From DATMXS01 sp050260275 (GTDB lineage: Bacteria > Acidobacteriota > Terriglobia > Bryobacterales > Bryobacteraceae), in the NCBI GenBank assembly GCA_050260275.1, contig JBLNBX010000035.1, positions 1-50,967 of the forward strand: a stretch of DNA of 50,967 bases, given 5' to 3'. Every line of letters begins with the position of its first letter. The first letter of the stretch is position 1. Under the pieces are notes generated by a model. The model was not told where the DNA came from and made no database searches. It worked only from the letters and a program-made list of their open reading frames with translations. The translations under genes and the position numbers were made by a program. This document shows positions 1-7,757 of the stretch, piece after piece.

Positions 1-1110
1 GATGCGCTGGTGAAGCAGATCCGAGTCGCCGATACGAAGCCGGGGGTGGTCCGGATCGTCCTCGATCTGGTCCGGCCGGTGGATTACAGCGTGTCGCAGT
101 TGCGCCATCCCGACCGGCTGATCATCGAGCTGCGGCCCGCCGCGCCCGCCACTGCCGCGACCTTAACCACTGCCGAGCCAGCGCCCACTGCCGCGGGCTC
201 AACCACCGCTGCGGCCTCAACTACTGCCGCACCCGTACCCACTGCAGCGGTCCCGGAAGCGCCGGCCAAACAGACTGCGGCGGCCCCAGGGACCAGCCCC
301 GCTGCATCAGCCAAGCCGGACACCCCGCCGCCGCCCCCCGCGGTGGCGGCCAGCCGGGATAGCAGTGGAAGGCGGTCGCTGATACGGGCGCTGGGGCTCA
401 AGCTGCAGCGGGTGGTCCTGGACCCCGGCCACGGCGGCCACGATACAGGCACCATAGGCCCCACCGGGCTCATGGAAAAGGATCTTGTGCTGGATATCGC
501 CAAGCGTCTGGGCGCGCTCATCGAGGAGCGGCTGGGCGCGGAGGTGATATTCACCCGCACGGAGGATGTGTTTGTTCCGCTGGAGGAGCGGACCGCGCTA
601 GCCACGGCCAAGGAGGCGGACCTGTTCCTCTCCATCCACGCCAACTCCTCCAGAAGCGCGCGGATAGCGGGCCCGGAAACCTTCTACCTGAACTTCACCA
701 CGGATCAGGCGGCCATGGATGTCGCGGCGCGGGAGAACGCCACCTCGGGCGAGACCATAAAGGACTACCCGGCGCTGGTGGAGAAGATCGCGCGCAACGA
801 GAAGGTGAGCGAGTCGCGGGAGTTTGCCGCCGTCATTCAGAAGGCGCTGTACTCGGGACTGATGCGCGGCCGCGGCGTGAAGGACCGCGGCGTGAAGAAG
901 GCGCCCTTCATGGTGCTGATCGGAACGAAGGTGCCGGCGGTGCTGACGGAGATCGCCTTTTTGAGCAACCCTCGTGACGAGAGGCTGCTGAAACGCGACG
1001 ACTACCGCGCGCGCGTTGCCGAGGCCCTGTTTAAGGGCATCTCCGAGTACGCCGAGACGCTGAGCCGCTTCGAGGTGGCAAAACAGCAGGGCAAAACCAC
1101 CGAACGCTAA
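1..1110 (+). CDS. N-acetylmuramoyl-L-alanine amidase (Amidase_3), 5' end outside window
   Basis: This is a zinc-dependent cell-wall hydrolase that cleaves the amide bond between N-acetylmuramic acid and the stem peptide, acting in the periplasm. The frame is open to the left edge, and the first ~45 residues read as the second half of an AMIN domain, so the gene starts upstream. The GTG at 10 is only an internal codon. Numbering from that codon, an Ala/Pro/Thr-rich linker runs to ~120 and the Amidase_3 domain fills the rest. Its zinc ligands and catalytic residues are visible: DPGHGG (H141), E156 in MEKD, SIHAN (H210) and TEIAF (E314). AMIN domains anchor such amidases to septal peptidoglycan, so a role in daughter-cell separation (AmiC-like) is likely. 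No signal peptide can be judged because the N-terminus is missing. Confidence 0.93.
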   Translation, partial: DALVKQIRVADTKPGVVRIVLDLVRPVDYSVSQLRHPDRLIIELRPAAPATAATLTTAEPAPTAAGSTTAAASTTAAPVPTAAVPEAPAKQTAAAPGTSPAASAKPDTPPPPPAVAASRDSSGRRSLIRALGLKLQRVVLDPGHGGHDTGTIGPTGLMEKDLVLDIAKRLGALIEERLGAEVIFTRTEDVFVPLEERTALATAKEADLFLSIHANSSRSARIAGPETFYLNFTTDQAAMDVAARENATSGETIKDYPALVEKIARNEKVSESREFAAVIQKALYSGLMRGRGVKDRGVKKAPFMVLIGTKVPAVLTEIAFLSNPRDERLLKRDDYRARVAEALFKGISEYAETLSRFEVAKQQGKTTER

Positions 1111-1216
1111 AGGGTGTTGCCATCGGCGGCCCCGGGAGTTCTTGTGCGTGCGGCACAGGCCTGCCGCCGCTCTTCAGGTTGCCCGGGTTCCACAGCGCCG
1201 GAGCGCTCATACGGGA

Positions 1217-1321
1217 GCCGGACCAGGAGGTCCGGCGCGGACGAGGGCGTCCGCCCCACAGCGCTTTAGGTCGCGCCAGGGGATCCGGCGGCGACCTGGG
1301 TCCGCCCCGCAGCGCTTCAGG
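1217..1321. repeat. Hairpin-rich repeat mosaic between convergent genes (REP/BIME-like)
   Basis: Two perfect hairpins lie back to back. At 1217-1236 an 8-bp stem (GCCGGACC) closes an AGGA loop. At 1237-1254 a 7-bp stem (GCGGACG) closes an AGGG loop. A 21-bp motif overlaps the second hairpin at 1250-1270 and recurs at 1301-1321 with two mismatches. There is no T-tract, so it is not a classical intrinsic terminator. The second motif copy supplies the stop codon of the converging diguanylate cyclase gene. Position and structure fit a dispersed extragenic palindromic element, but its copy number elsewhere cannot be seen from here. Confidence 0.55.
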
Positions 1322-2360
1322 CCGGACGCATGCGATCGGGGGCGGATGAACGCCTCTGGTCCACGGTCTGCGGCGCCTTTGCCGGCGGCGCGCCGCCTGT
1401 CCGGGGGCGCTCGTTCGTAGCGGCGGCGAGCGACCGCAGACCATCCGGTACGCTGGTTTCGGCGGTTTCGATGCGGTTTCGCCCGGCAGCCTTGGCGCGA
1501 TAGAGCGCGCGGTCGGCGGCGTCGATGAGAACCTCGGGGGAGCACTCGCCGCCCGGTTCGGCGGCAGTCACTCCTGCGCTTAACGTGACGGCAATCTCGC
1601 CCTTCGGGGTACTCACGCGATACTCCGCCACGCTGGAGCGGACCCGTTCCGCAAGCGCGGCCGTGCCGTCTAAGTCCAACCCCGGCAATACGATAAGGAA
1701 TTCCTCGCCGCCGTAGCGCCCGACTGCGTCATAGCTTCTGACGGAAGCCTGCATCCGCCGGGAGGTTTCGCGCAGAACGGCGTCGCCGGCGAGGTGGCCA
1801 TAACGGTCATTTATCTGCTTGAAATGGTCCAGGTCGGCGATGAGCAGGCCAACCGGGGAGTTTTCTCGCCGCCCGCGCTTGAGTTCGCGGTCGAGTATGT
1901 CGAGGATGGCGTAGCGATTCCAGACCCAGGTGAGGGGGTCGCGGGTGGCTTGGTCGCGAAGCGCCTCCCGGGCCGCGACAAGGTCGGCCTCGAGGGCAAG
2001 AATTCGCAGGCCGGCACGTAGCCGGACCAGCAGCTCCTGCGCATCGAAAGGCTTAGTCAGGTAGTCGTCGGCGCCGGAATCCAGGCCCTCGACGAGGTCC
2101 TTGATCTGGTTCCGGGCGGTGAGGAGGATCAGGTAGGTATAACGGCCGGAAGCGCGGCGAACCTCCCGGCAGACCGCCGGCCCAGTCATGCCCGGCATCA
2201 TCCAGTCCAGGATGGCCAGCCGGGGCGCGTCGGGTTCCTGGAGACATTCCCAGGCCCGGGCGCCGTCGGTTGCTTCGACGACGTCGTAGTCCCATTGCCG
2301 CAGGAATCGCGCCAACACGCGGCGCGAAACGGCGTCATCGTCGGCTATCAGGATGCGCAT
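1317..2360 (-). CDS. PleD-like response regulator with GGDEF diguanylate cyclase domain
   Basis: A 347-residue cytoplasmic protein that should make cyclic di-GMP from two GTP when its receiver is phosphorylated. The receiver domain (1-120) has the acidic pair D8/D9, the phospho-acceptor D52 in LDWMMP, T81 and K103. The GGDEF domain (~138-300) has the metal-binding D176 and the active-site GGEEF at 217-221. RSYD at 208-211 sits exactly five residues before it, which matches the RxxD inhibitory c-di-GMP site. The last ~45 residues are low-complexity and run into the repeat at 1301-1321. Only one receiver is present, unlike the two of Caulobacter PleD. The first codons are duplicated just upstream (see 2344-2413). 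No cognate kinase is adjacent on this strand. Confidence 0.92.
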   Translation of the reverse strand: MRILIADDDAVSRRVLARFLRQWDYDVVEATDGARAWECLQEPDAPRLAILDWMMPGMTGPAVCREVRRASGRYTYLILLTARNQIKDLVEGLDSGADDYLTKPFDAQELLVRLRAGLRILALEADLVAAREALRDQATRDPLTWVWNRYAILDILDRELKRGRRENSPVGLLIADLDHFKQINDRYGHLAGDAVLRETSRRMQASVRSYDAVGRYGGEEFLIVLPGLDLDGTAALAERVRSSVAEYRVSTPKGEIAVTLSAGVTAAEPGGECSPEVLIDAADRALYRAKAAGRNRIETAETSVPDGLRSLAAATNERPRTGGAPPAKAPQTVDQRRSSAPDRMRPA

Positions 2361-2413
2361 GCGTGGACAAAGTCGTCTATTCAGCTATCAGGATGCGCAT
2401 GGGTGGACAGAGT
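2344..2413 (-). repeat. Imperfect direct duplication of the diguanylate cyclase start, with a 7-codon upstream frame
   Basis: A 30-bp block at 2344-2373, covering the start codon and first codons of the diguanylate cyclase gene, is repeated at 2384-2413 with two mismatches, 40 bp away. On the minus strand the upstream copy again begins ATG and reads MRILIAE, then meets a TAG. The true start at 2360 is therefore preceded by a short decoy frame using the same initiation context. This is direct sequence evidence of a small tandem duplication. Whether the short frame is translated or has any regulatory role is unknown. Confidence 0.7.
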
Positions 2414-2527
2414 ACCAGCGCACAAGTTCCTTATCGGCGGAAGCGGGGATGAACCGAGGTGGGCCTGGACGCCCCCGCGGGTGGGATTTTAACTCTTACG
2501 AATAAGGGGAATAGAGCTTACCCGCGG

Positions 2528-2556
2528 TTGCGCAACATCCGGATAGTGTTTAAGAT
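2528..2556 (+). promoter_or_regulatory. Predicted sigma70-type promoter for the Rrf2-clpP pair
   Basis: TTGCGC at 2528-2533 and TAAGAT at 2551-2556 are separated by 17 nt, 38 nt before the Rrf2 start codon. This is a fair match to the housekeeping consensus in a locally AT-richer stretch. Rrf2 proteins often autoregulate, so the region is also a plausible operator, but I see no clear dyad. Confidence 0.5.
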
Positions 2557-2593
2557 AAAGGCATACTGTTGAGCCTCTCAGGAGGGGCACCAG

Positions 2594-3070
2594 ATGATTT
2601 ACTCCCGCTCCGCCGAGTACGCCATCCGGGCCTTTGTTCACCTGGCGCAGGTCCCTGACGGGAAGTTCGCCATGGTGAAACAGATCGCCGAGCAGGAAGG
2701 CATCCCCGGCCACTTTCTTGCGAAAATCCTTCAACAGTTGGCGCGGAAGGGACTGCTCCGGTCGAGCAAAGGCCCGACCGGCGGGTTCTGCCTCCGGGGT
2801 CCATCGAACGAGATCAGTCTCATCCAGATCGTGGAGGCGCTGGACGGCCTTCAGGATTACCAGAAGTGTGTCAGCGGGCTGGCGGAGTGCACGGATGATG
2901 CGCCCTGCGGTATGCACGACTCCTGGAAGCTGCTGCGCTCGCGTATTATGGAATATCTGGAGCAAACCACGATCGCCGACCTTACTGCCGCGCTCGAGCA
3001 GAAGCGTCGCGCGCTCGAAAGACCCAAGAAGGCACGCCGCGCTTTGGCCGGCGGCCGGGGGAGAGACTGA
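2594..3070 (+). CDS. Rrf2-family transcriptional regulator, Fe-S-binding type
   Basis: A 158-residue DNA-binding regulator of the Rrf2/IscR/NsrR family. Residues 1-80 form the winged helix typical of the family (MIYSRSAEYAIRA start, the GIPGHFLAKILQQLARKGLL recognition region, then a wing with KGPTGGF). Three cysteines, C92, C99 and C105 (C-X6-C-X5-C), lie where IscR and NsrR bind an iron-sulfur cluster, so it probably senses cluster status, nitric oxide or redox stress. The C-terminal 30 residues are basic and probably disordered. A strong Shine-Dalgarno sequence (AGGAGG, 2580-2585) fixes the ATG. clpP starts 42 nt downstream on the same strand, so the two are probably co-transcribed. The exact target and ligand cannot be read from the sequence. 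Confidence 0.88.
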   Translation: MIYSRSAEYAIRAFVHLAQVPDGKFAMVKQIAEQEGIPGHFLAKILQQLARKGLLRSSKGPTGGFCLRGPSNEISLIQIVEALDGLQDYQKCVSGLAECTDDAPCGMHDSWKLLRSRIMEYLEQTTIADLTAALEQKRRALERPKKARRALAGGRGRD

Positions 3071-3112
3071 AGCAGCGATCCGCTGGGGCGGGTCCGGGGA
3101 GGTAATACCGAC

Positions 3113-3730
3113 ATGTCGGGTTCCGTACTGGTTCCCATGGTGGTGGAGCAGACCTCGCGCGGAGAGCGCGCCTACGACATCTATTCCCGCCTGCTGAAGG
3201 AAAACATCATATTCCTCGGCACGCCCATAGATGACACGGTGGCGAACCTGGTGATCGCGCAGATGCTGTTCCTGGCGGCGGAGGACCCGCAGCGCGATAT
3301 CTCCTTGTATATCAACTCTCCAGGGGGATCGATCTCTTCGGGCCTGGCGATTCTGGACACCATGCGGTTCGTCGAGCCGGATATAGTCACGATCTGCGTG
3401 GGACAGGCTGCCTCGATGGCGGCGGTGCTGCTGGCCGCCGGTACCAAGGGCAAGCGGTACAGCCTGCCGCACTCGCGCATCCTGATCCACCAGCCCCACA
3501 TGAGCGGGCTGGCCGGGCAGGCGACGGATATCGACATCTACGCGAAGGAGATACTCCGCATGCGCGAGATGCTGAACCAGATCCTGTCCGAATCTACGGG
3601 CCAGCCGCTCGAGAAGATCGCCCGCGACGTGGACCGCGACTACATCATGGACGCCGACCAGGCGCTCGAGTACGGCATGATCGACCGCGTGATCACGACC
3701 CGCGAACTCTCGCCGGCCGTCAAGCCTTAA
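3113..3730 (+). CDS. clpP: ATP-dependent Clp protease proteolytic subunit ClpP
   Basis: A 205-residue serine protease subunit that assembles into the double-heptamer ClpP chamber and degrades proteins fed by ClpX or ClpA/C. The catalytic triad is S101 (in GQAASMAA), H126 (in ILIHQPH) and D176 (in VDRDYIMD). Family signatures such as YINSPGGSISSGLAI and GQATDIDIYAKEI are intact and the length is normal. GGGAGG lies upstream of the ATG. It follows the Rrf2 gene rather than tig, and clpX is not next to it; a histidine kinase gene follows instead. This may be one of several ClpP paralogues, but nothing in the sequence shows loss of activity. Confidence 0.97.
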   Translation: MSGSVLVPMVVEQTSRGERAYDIYSRLLKENIIFLGTPIDDTVANLVIAQMLFLAAEDPQRDISLYINSPGGSISSGLAILDTMRFVEPDIVTICVGQAASMAAVLLAAGTKGKRYSLPHSRILIHQPHMSGLAGQATDIDIYAKEILRMREMLNQILSESTGQPLEKIARDVDRDYIMDADQALEYGMIDRVITTRELSPAVKP

Positions 3731-3847
3731 CGCGGGCCACGGTTCAGCCCCGGTACTCGACAAAGCACGACAGTTGGAGTACATTAATCGAGACCCAGCG
3801 GAGCCGGAGTAGTTCCGCCCTCGCGGCACCTGGGCAGTTGCCCACGC

Positions 3848-5728
3848 ATGAGGAGTGGTTTGCTGAGCCCGGCCGCCAAAATCGTGCTGGTTGCCTGGGA
3901 ACGCAATTCCCTTGGGCGCCTTCTGCGCGATTCCGGGTTCGAGGTATCCGAGTGTCGCCCGTGCGATGAATGTATGCGCACGGCCGAGGAGTTCGAACCC
4001 GACGCGGTAGTAGTTCTCTCCGGTCCGAACATCCGCGAAGCCTGCGAGTTCACGGTTCGGCTTAAGCCGAGCGTGAGCACCGGCATGCTTCCAGTCCTGC
4101 ACGTTGTCCCGCCCGGGCGTGAGCCGGCGTTGCGCAGCCTCGAGTGCGCCGACGCATGCCTGAGCGAGCCGGTGGATGCTCCCTTGCTGGCCGCCTCAGT
4201 GGAGGCGCTCGCGCGCCGGTTCCGGAGGCTGGAGAGATTCGCGGGCAGGGCCGGCCAAATGTACCGCGCCATCGCGCAGCATCTGCCGGACATGATCGTG
4301 TCCGTCGTCAACCGCCAACTCCGCTGTGTTGTGGCGGAAGGCGGGGCGCTCGACACAGTGGGGCTGTCGCGGCGGGTCTTGGAGGGCAGGCACGTCGCCG
4401 ACATCGACCGCGAACTGGGTGTCGACCTCCAGGCGGCGCTGACCCGCGTGCTGAATGGCGAGAGGTTATTGATCGAGAGGCACTTTGCCGGCCGGGTGTT
4501 CGAAACGCAGATGGTGCCGCTCAAGAGTGAGTCCGGCGAGGTCGTTGCCGCCATGCTGGTGGCAACCGACGTCACAGAGCGCAAGAAGTCCGAGCAGGCG
4601 CTCCGTGATTCCGAAAACCGCTACCGGCAACTATACGAGAACAGCCCTATTGGGGTCGCGTCTACAAAGTTCGCGCCGGACGGGTCACGGCGGGTGATCG
4701 ACGCGAACGACCAGTGGCTTGCCATGACGGGCTACGCACGCGAGGAACTAGAGTCCGGCGGCATCAAGCTTGAGGACCTCATACCTGCCGAGTACATGGC
4801 GGAGAGCAGGGCGGCCTGTGAAGAAGCGCACAGCAATGGGCGCAGCTCCATGGTCGAGCAGGAATACGTGCGCAGGGACGGGACGCGCGTGCCGGTCATG
4901 GTGGGGCTGATCGGCCTGGACGGAGGCAGCCAGACTGTCGCGTTCGTGATCGATATCACCGAGATGAAACGGCTGGAGCAGCGCCTGTACGAAGCCCAGA
5001 AGATGGAGAGCATCGGCGTGCTCGCGGGCGGCGTAGCGCACGACTTCAACAACCTTCTCACCACCATCCTCGGCAACGCCAGCCTGCTGGCGGAGACGCT
5101 GCCCCCGCGCAGCCCAGCCATGAAGCGGGTACGGCAGATCATCCGTAACTCGGAGCACGCCGCCGATCTGACGCGGCAACTGCTGGCCTACGCCGGCAAG
5201 GGCTGCTTTCTCACGGCCGAACTGGACGTCTCGCAAACCGTTCGCGATATCCTTCCCCTGCTGCGATCGTCCGTGCCGGCCATTGTCAACATCAAGCTCG
5301 AACTCCAGGACGGCCTGCCGCCTGTGCGGGCGGACCGCGGGCAGTTGCACCAGATCCTGCTGAACCTTGTGATCAATGCCGCGGAGGCTTGCGGGGAACG
5401 GCCGGCGGTGATCACCATCCGGACAGCGCCGCGCGACGTAGCGGGCGGCAAGAAACAGACTGCAACCCCTGCCGTGAAACCGGGCCGTTACGTTGCAATG
5501 GAGGTCTGCGACAACGGCGAGGGCATCGACCCCGGTATCCTGCCGCGCATTTTCGAGCCGTTCTTCACAACCAAGTTCGCCGGCCGCGGGCTCGGGCTGG
5601 CCGCTGTCCAAGGCATCGTGCGCCGGCACGGCGGATTCCTGGAGGTGGAAAGCAGTCCGGGCAATGGAGCGACCTTCCGCGTGGTCCTTCCGGTAGTGGC
5701 CGCCGGGGAAGCGATGGCAGGCAAGTAA
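3848..5728 (+). CDS. PAS-domain sensor histidine kinase with N-terminal pseudo-receiver
   Basis: A 626-residue soluble kinase with no membrane segment. Residues ~10-125 have the pattern of a receiver domain, but the acceptor aspartate position reads VVVLSGP and the conserved lysine position reads LSEPVD, so it is probably phosphorylation-dead. Two PAS domains follow (~138-250 and ~255-375). The HisKA helix carries the phospho-acceptor H398 in GVAHDFNNLL, and the ATPase domain has an N box (LLNLVINAAEA), DNGEGID and a G2 region (GRGLGLAAV). The HDFNN motif is typical of kinases that usually end in a receiver; this one stops after the ATPase domain. The stand-alone receiver at 6345-6785 is an obvious candidate partner. 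The start codon is not backed by a strong ribosome-binding site. Confidence 0.9.
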   Translation: MRSGLLSPAAKIVLVAWERNSLGRLLRDSGFEVSECRPCDECMRTAEEFEPDAVVVLSGPNIREACEFTVRLKPSVSTGMLPVLHVVPPGREPALRSLECADACLSEPVDAPLLAASVEALARRFRRLERFAGRAGQMYRAIAQHLPDMIVSVVNRQLRCVVAEGGALDTVGLSRRVLEGRHVADIDRELGVDLQAALTRVLNGERLLIERHFAGRVFETQMVPLKSESGEVVAAMLVATDVTERKKSEQALRDSENRYRQLYENSPIGVASTKFAPDGSRRVIDANDQWLAMTGYAREELESGGIKLEDLIPAEYMAESRAACEEAHSNGRSSMVEQEYVRRDGTRVPVMVGLIGLDGGSQTVAFVIDITEMKRLEQRLYEAQKMESIGVLAGGVAHDFNNLLTTILGNASLLAETLPPRSPAMKRVRQIIRNSEHAADLTRQLLAYAGKGCFLTAELDVSQTVRDILPLLRSSVPAIVNIKLELQDGLPPVRADRGQLHQILLNLVINAAEACGERPAVITIRTAPRDVAGGKKQTATPAVKPGRYVAMEVCDNGEGIDPGILPRIFEPFFTTKFAGRGLGLAAVQGIVRRHGGFLEVESSPGNGATFRVVLPVVAAGEAMAGK

Positions 5729-6344
5729 GGCCTCCGCAACGCCTCTGCGGCCCCGCGCCGGCGTTTCAAAGTGAGCCAGTAAGTACGAACGATCAGAGTG
5801 GCCGCGTTTGAGAGCCGGGTGCAGCAAAGAAAACCCCTGGGATCTTCGATCAGCTCGCCGCATTCTTCCCGCCGCCCGAAGGCTCTGCGGGCCGATGGCT
5901 CGCGGTGCTCGAAGGCGACATCGGGAAAAACGTAAGTGTCCGGCGCACCGTGGTACGCAAATCCTCCGCTTGAGTAAGTAAGCCTCGTACAGACAAGAGC
6001 CGGAAACAATCTGGCGCCGGCGTGATTTGTTGCGCCGAATAAAACATTCTTGGCTGTAATTTATGCGTCTTTAAGAGCGGAATAACCTTTGGCGGACGGC
6101 GTCTCCGGCGGCCGGGCGGGCCGTATGTGATTAAAATTTAGATATTTACAGTCATCGTTAAATTTACGTAAAAACATCCCCGGGAAACGCAGTAACCGGG
6201 AGTAGGATATTAGCAGGGCAGCGCGCCATTTGAGAGTCGTAGGCCAATGGCGCAGGGTTGGGTGTGTGGCCGCAGAAGGCACGTCGTAGTGCCTGTAGGG
6301 CGGTTTGCAGACCCGAGAAGTATCGGCCCTTCGGACCGGAAGAC
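5729..6344. other. Gene-free stretch with an AT-rich island and a hairpin leader
   Basis: I see no convincing gene in these 616 bases. The open frames on the minus strand have neither family signatures nor ribosome-binding sites. Around 6128-6215 the base composition drops to AT-rich, unlike its surroundings, and contains the perfect palindrome TTTACGTAAA (6163-6172) and several -10-like hexamers, so promoter activity toward the receiver gene is likely. Closer to that gene, GGCAC/GTGCC can pair around 6280-6296, and a hairpin at 6324-6338 (CGG.CC/GG.CCG, one mismatch) lies 6 nt before the ATG, where it could mask initiation. No known riboswitch was recognised. Confidence 0.4.
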
Positions 6345-6785
6345 ATGGGCGACGGTGTCAGACAAACAGAGAGGCTCACGATACTGCTGGTTGACGACGA
6401 TCACGCGATCCGGAAGATGCTTGCCGGGGCGCTGTCGAGAAGGTATAGGGTTCTTCAGGCGTCCGATGGGCTCAAAGCGCTCGAACTGTTCATGCGCGAG
6501 CCGGACGCGGTGGACCTGGTAGTGAGCGACATCCGCATGCCCACGCTCGACGGTATCGAGTTGGTGGAGCGGCTCAGAAGCGTCAGGCCGAAGCTCAACA
6601 CGTTGTTTATATCCGGTTTCTTCGAGCAGGACGAGCGCGCTCGCAGGATGGTGCAGCCGGGGGCGGCGTTCCTTGCCAAGCCTTTCGGCGTGCGCGCGTT
6701 CATGGCGAAGGTCGAGGAGATGGTGGGCGGCGCAGAACGCGCGGATTCCGGAAATGGACAGGGCACTCCGGAGGCGGAGGCCTGA
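6345..6785 (+). CDS. Single-domain response regulator (CheY-like receiver)
   Basis: A 146-residue stand-alone receiver with D17-D19 as the acidic cluster, the phospho-acceptor D62 in VVSDIRMP, S90 in the threonine/serine switch position and K112 in LAKPF. About 20 residues at the C-terminus are low-complexity; there is no output domain. The frame is open from 6258, but residues before MGDGVRQTERL do not fit a receiver, so the ATG at 6345 is preferred. Its ribosome-binding site is poor (GGAAG close to a hairpin). The upstream histidine kinase belongs to the class that normally carries such a receiver fused at its C-terminus, so this gene may be the detached partner. Confidence 0.88.
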   Translation: MGDGVRQTERLTILLVDDDHAIRKMLAGALSRRYRVLQASDGLKALELFMREPDAVDLVVSDIRMPTLDGIELVERLRSVRPKLNTLFISGFFEQDERARRMVQPGAAFLAKPFGVRAFMAKVEEMVGGAERADSGNGQGTPEAEA

Positions 6786-6887
6786 GCCGGGCCGGCCGGC
6801 GCCGTTCCGCTGGTGACATCTGAAACACCGCCAAAAGGCTGCCTGCGCGTAACCTATGCTACCCTCCAGACATCTGGATGATTCGTG

Positions 6888-7757
6888 ATGAAGAGACGTG
6901 ATTTTGTTCAGACCCTGGCTGGAGGCACGGCTCTCGCGATGCTTCCCAGCGGTTTCACCGGGTGCGCTTCGGTCGAGAAGCGTGCATCGGACCGCATTGC
7001 CCTTGGACAGGTGAAGCTCTCGGTCAGCAGGCTCGGCCTTGGCACGGGTACGGAAGGGATGGACGGCGCCTCGGACCAGACCCGGCAGCTCGGTTTTCGC
7101 GGGCTCGTGGACCTGCTCCGGGAGGGATTCGATAAGGGCGTCACGGTGTGGGATACTGCCGACAGCTACGGCACGCACGCTCACATTCGGGAGGCGCTGA
7201 AGGGCTTGCCGCGCGAGAAGGTGACCGTCATCACGAAGACGAACGCCACGACGGAGAGCCAGATGCGCGACGATCTCGACCGGTTCCGGCGCGAGCTCGA
7301 TACGGACTACATCGACATTGTTCTCCTGCACTACATCCAGAACGGCAATTGGACCGAGGAGCGCAAAGGCGCGATGGAGGCACTCGCCGAGGCGACGGAG
7401 AAAGGCACAGTCAAGATGCGAGGGCTTTCCTCGCACTCGTTCGATGCGATGAAGGTGGCCGCCTCCGATCCGTGGTCGCAGGTGCAGTTGGCGCGCATCA
7501 ATCTTGCCGGGGACAGGCACATGGAAGGTCCGCCGGAGAAGGTGCTGGGAGTGCTGCGCGAGGCGAAGGCGCACGGTAAGGCCGTAATCGGAATGAAGGT
7601 TCTCGGCGAGGGCGACCTGATCTCCCGCATCGACGATTGCTACCGCTTCATACTGTCGAACAGCGATGCTGTGGACGCGTTCGTGGTCGGCATGGTGAGC
7701 CGCACGCAGCTTGACGACAACATCCGCCGCATCGCGGCTGCGGGCAAGCAGGCCTGA
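6888..7757 (+). CDS. Tat-exported aldo/keto reductase, probable lipoprotein
   Basis: A 289-residue NAD(P)H-dependent oxidoreductase of the aldo/keto reductase superfamily. The catalytic tetrad is complete: D89 and Y94 in WDTADSYG, K117 in ITKTN and H148 in LLHY. The N-terminus is a twin-arginine signal (KRRDFVQTLAGG) followed by GFTGC, where C26 could be lipidated, so the folded enzyme with cofactor is probably exported and anchored. A GTG precedes the ATG by one codon; the ATG at 6888 is chosen because the RR motif then sits near position 3. The substrate is unknown. Such exported reductases are frequent in Acidobacteria and Planctomycetes, usually annotated only as family members. It stands alone between a receiver gene and a sugar-binding protein gene. 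Confidence 0.9.
   Translation: MKRRDFVQTLAGGTALAMLPSGFTGCASVEKRASDRIALGQVKLSVSRLGLGTGTEGMDGASDQTRQLGFRGLVDLLREGFDKGVTVWDTADSYGTHAHIREALKGLPREKVTVITKTNATTESQMRDDLDRFRRELDTDYIDIVLLHYIQNGNWTEERKGAMEALAEATEKGTVKMRGLSSHSFDAMKVAASDPWSQVQLARINLAGDRHMEGPPEKVLGVLREAKAHGKAVIGMKVLGEGDLISRIDDCYRFILSNSDAVDAFVVGMVSRTQLDDNIRRIAAAGKQA

Noticed and set aside
1031..1444. Open frames on both strands around the hairpin mosaic
   Set aside because: They translate repeated hairpin DNA into Arg/Pro-rich peptides with no start signals.
5488..6009. A minus-strand frame partly in the gene-free region after the histidine kinase
   Set aside because: The part outside the kinase gene (about 90 codons) shows no family pattern, no start signal and overlaps the kinase 3' end.
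6061..6282. A 73-codon minus-strand frame covering the AT-rich island
   Set aside because: No ribosome-binding site and no protein-like pattern; the AT-rich stretch is better explained as regulatory.
6247..6340. Possible c-di-GMP or other known riboswitch before the receiver gene
   Set aside because: The conserved GEMM core and receptor sequences are not present, nor are those of cobalamin, TPP or SAM riboswitches.
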